From an uncultured Granulosicoccus sp. (lineage in GTDB: Bacteria; Pseudomonadota; Gammaproteobacteria; Granulosicoccales; Granulosicoccaceae): a DNA stretch of 64,000 nt. This document shows positions 63,467 through 64,000 of this stretch, one piece after another. The notes under the pieces were generated by a model. It did not search any database. It was not told where the DNA came from and saw only the letters and a program-made list of their open reading frames with translations. The translations under genes and the position numbers were made by a program. The stretch covers positions 62,001 through 126,000 of the forward strand of contig CANLXI010000005.1 of NCBI GenBank assembly GCA_947495035.1, in the 5' to 3' direction. The stretch's first letter is position 1. Each line of letters opens with the position of its first letter.

Positions 63467-64000
63467 GTGATAACTGACGTGCAGAATCAATCAAAGGAAA
63501 GTCCTGTCGCTTCCCTGCCTGTCGGGTCGGGAAATGCAGGCCAGGGTCCGGGTGACAAGGTTCCCTTCTGGGGAACCCTGTCCGGGCAGAAGGGCTACCA
63601 GTTGCTGGTGGACTTTCTGTTCGGATCGGAGCGTCGACAATTCGCGCTGCTCGCGGGCATTCCCTTCATATGGGTGCTGACCCAGCACCTGGGGCCTGTT
63701 CTGCAGATGCTGTACGTCAGTTTTCTGGATGCCTATCCAGTGGCGGTGGGTGCGGAAACGCAGCTGACGCTGAAGCATTATCTGCTGTTCTTCGAGGAAG
63801 CCGTATACCGGATGCCGTTTCTGCGCACCCTGGCCTTTTCCTTTGTGCTGACTTTTGCCACGTTGGTCATCGTCTACCCGGTGGCCTACTTTCTGGCCCG
63901 GCATGTCAAGCGTCAGAATCAGCTGGCGTTCCTGCTGCTGTTGCTGATCCCCTTCTGGGTAGGCGAGATCGTCAGAACCTTTGCCATCATGATCCTGTTG
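63467..64000 (+). CDS. Polyamine-type ABC permease, PotB-like (5' part)
   Basis: The frame opens with GTG 63467 (AGGCGG about 6 bp upstream, inside the previous gene) or GTG 63479 and runs off the window after 178 codons. After a roughly 60-residue cytoplasmic tail come hydrophobic segments and IVYPVAYFLARHVKRQ, then LLLLIPFWVGEIVRTFAIMIL, typical of PotB/PotH. Partial; the second permease and ATPase presumably follow outside. Confidence 0.85.
   Translation, partial: MITDVQNQSKESPVASLPVGSGNAGQGPGDKVPFWGTLSGQKGYQLLVDFLFGSERRQFALLAGIPFIWVLTQHLGPVLQMLYVSFLDAYPVAVGAETQLTLKHYLLFFEEAVYRMPFLRTLAFSFVLTFATLVIVYPVAYFLARHVKRQNQLAFLLLLLIPFWVGEIVRTFAIMILL

Overview
The window looks like chromosomal DNA of a free-living, probably marine, heterotrophic gammaproteobacterium. 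This is inferred from the gene families: a long-type (about 530 aa) isocitrate lyase, a BaeSR-like two-component pair, a CsgG-DUF4810-DUF799 lipoprotein operon, a betaine-type BCCT carrier, and many solute-binding-protein transporters for small organic acids. No rRNA, tRNA, transposase, phage gene, CRISPR array or replication origin was recognised. I cannot name the genus from sequence alone.

Layout. 1-4.6 kb: the 5' part of a SEC-C protein, then a tripartite tricarboxylate transporter (TTT) operon, tctC-tctB-tctA, on the minus strand. 4.9-8.4 kb: a DauA-like D-amino-acid dehydrogenase, a GntR regulator, a secreted alpha/beta hydrolase and a DUF1272 protein. 8.4-15.1 kb: a divergent sugar locus with an aldo-keto reductase and a MalK-type ATPase on one side, and an enolase-superfamily enzyme, a binding protein and two permeases on the other. 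15.1-18.3 kb: a BCCT carrier and a LysR regulator. 18.4-23.4 kb: a sulfatase followed by a second TTT system. 23.7-30.3 kb: a GntR regulator, a complete TRAP transporter, an AEC carrier and an orphan TRAP QM pair. 30.9-37.9 kb: a peptide-type ABC importer with an embedded formamidase, a fused two-domain ATPase and an isochorismatase-like amidohydrolase. 38-41.7 kb: a BaeSR-like pair and a Na/Pi symporter with a small coiled-coil partner. 41.9-48.5 kb: three more enolase-superfamily dehydratases or racemases, an aldehyde dehydrogenase and a GntR regulator. 48.7-54.4 kb: an XRE protein, a three-lipoprotein operon, a patatin, isocitrate lyase and a small unknown gene. 54.9-64 kb: Lrp, a class V aminotransferase, an MFS carrier, then a flavoprotein / two CMD proteins / opine-dehydrogenase-like / polyamine-type ABC operon that leaves the window.

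How the genes fit together: the region is mostly catabolic. Transporters bring in sugar acids, carboxylates, amides, peptides and amine-like compounds. Enolase-superfamily enzymes, the aldo-keto reductase, aldehyde dehydrogenase, sulfatase and hydrolases convert them to central intermediates, and isocitrate lyase would allow growth on the resulting C2 units. Almost every module has its own regulator, and several regulator-target gaps hold clear palindromes.

Two things stand out. First, five short tandem-repeat arrays with 6-, 8- or 9-bp periods occur between 21.5 and 54.8 kb. Three of them are built as consecutive homogeneous blocks of different units; two of the five lie in frame inside genes. 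Second, the 58.5-64 kb operon has a gene combination that points to uptake and oxidation of an opine- or polyamine-like compound by a pathway I cannot match to a known one.
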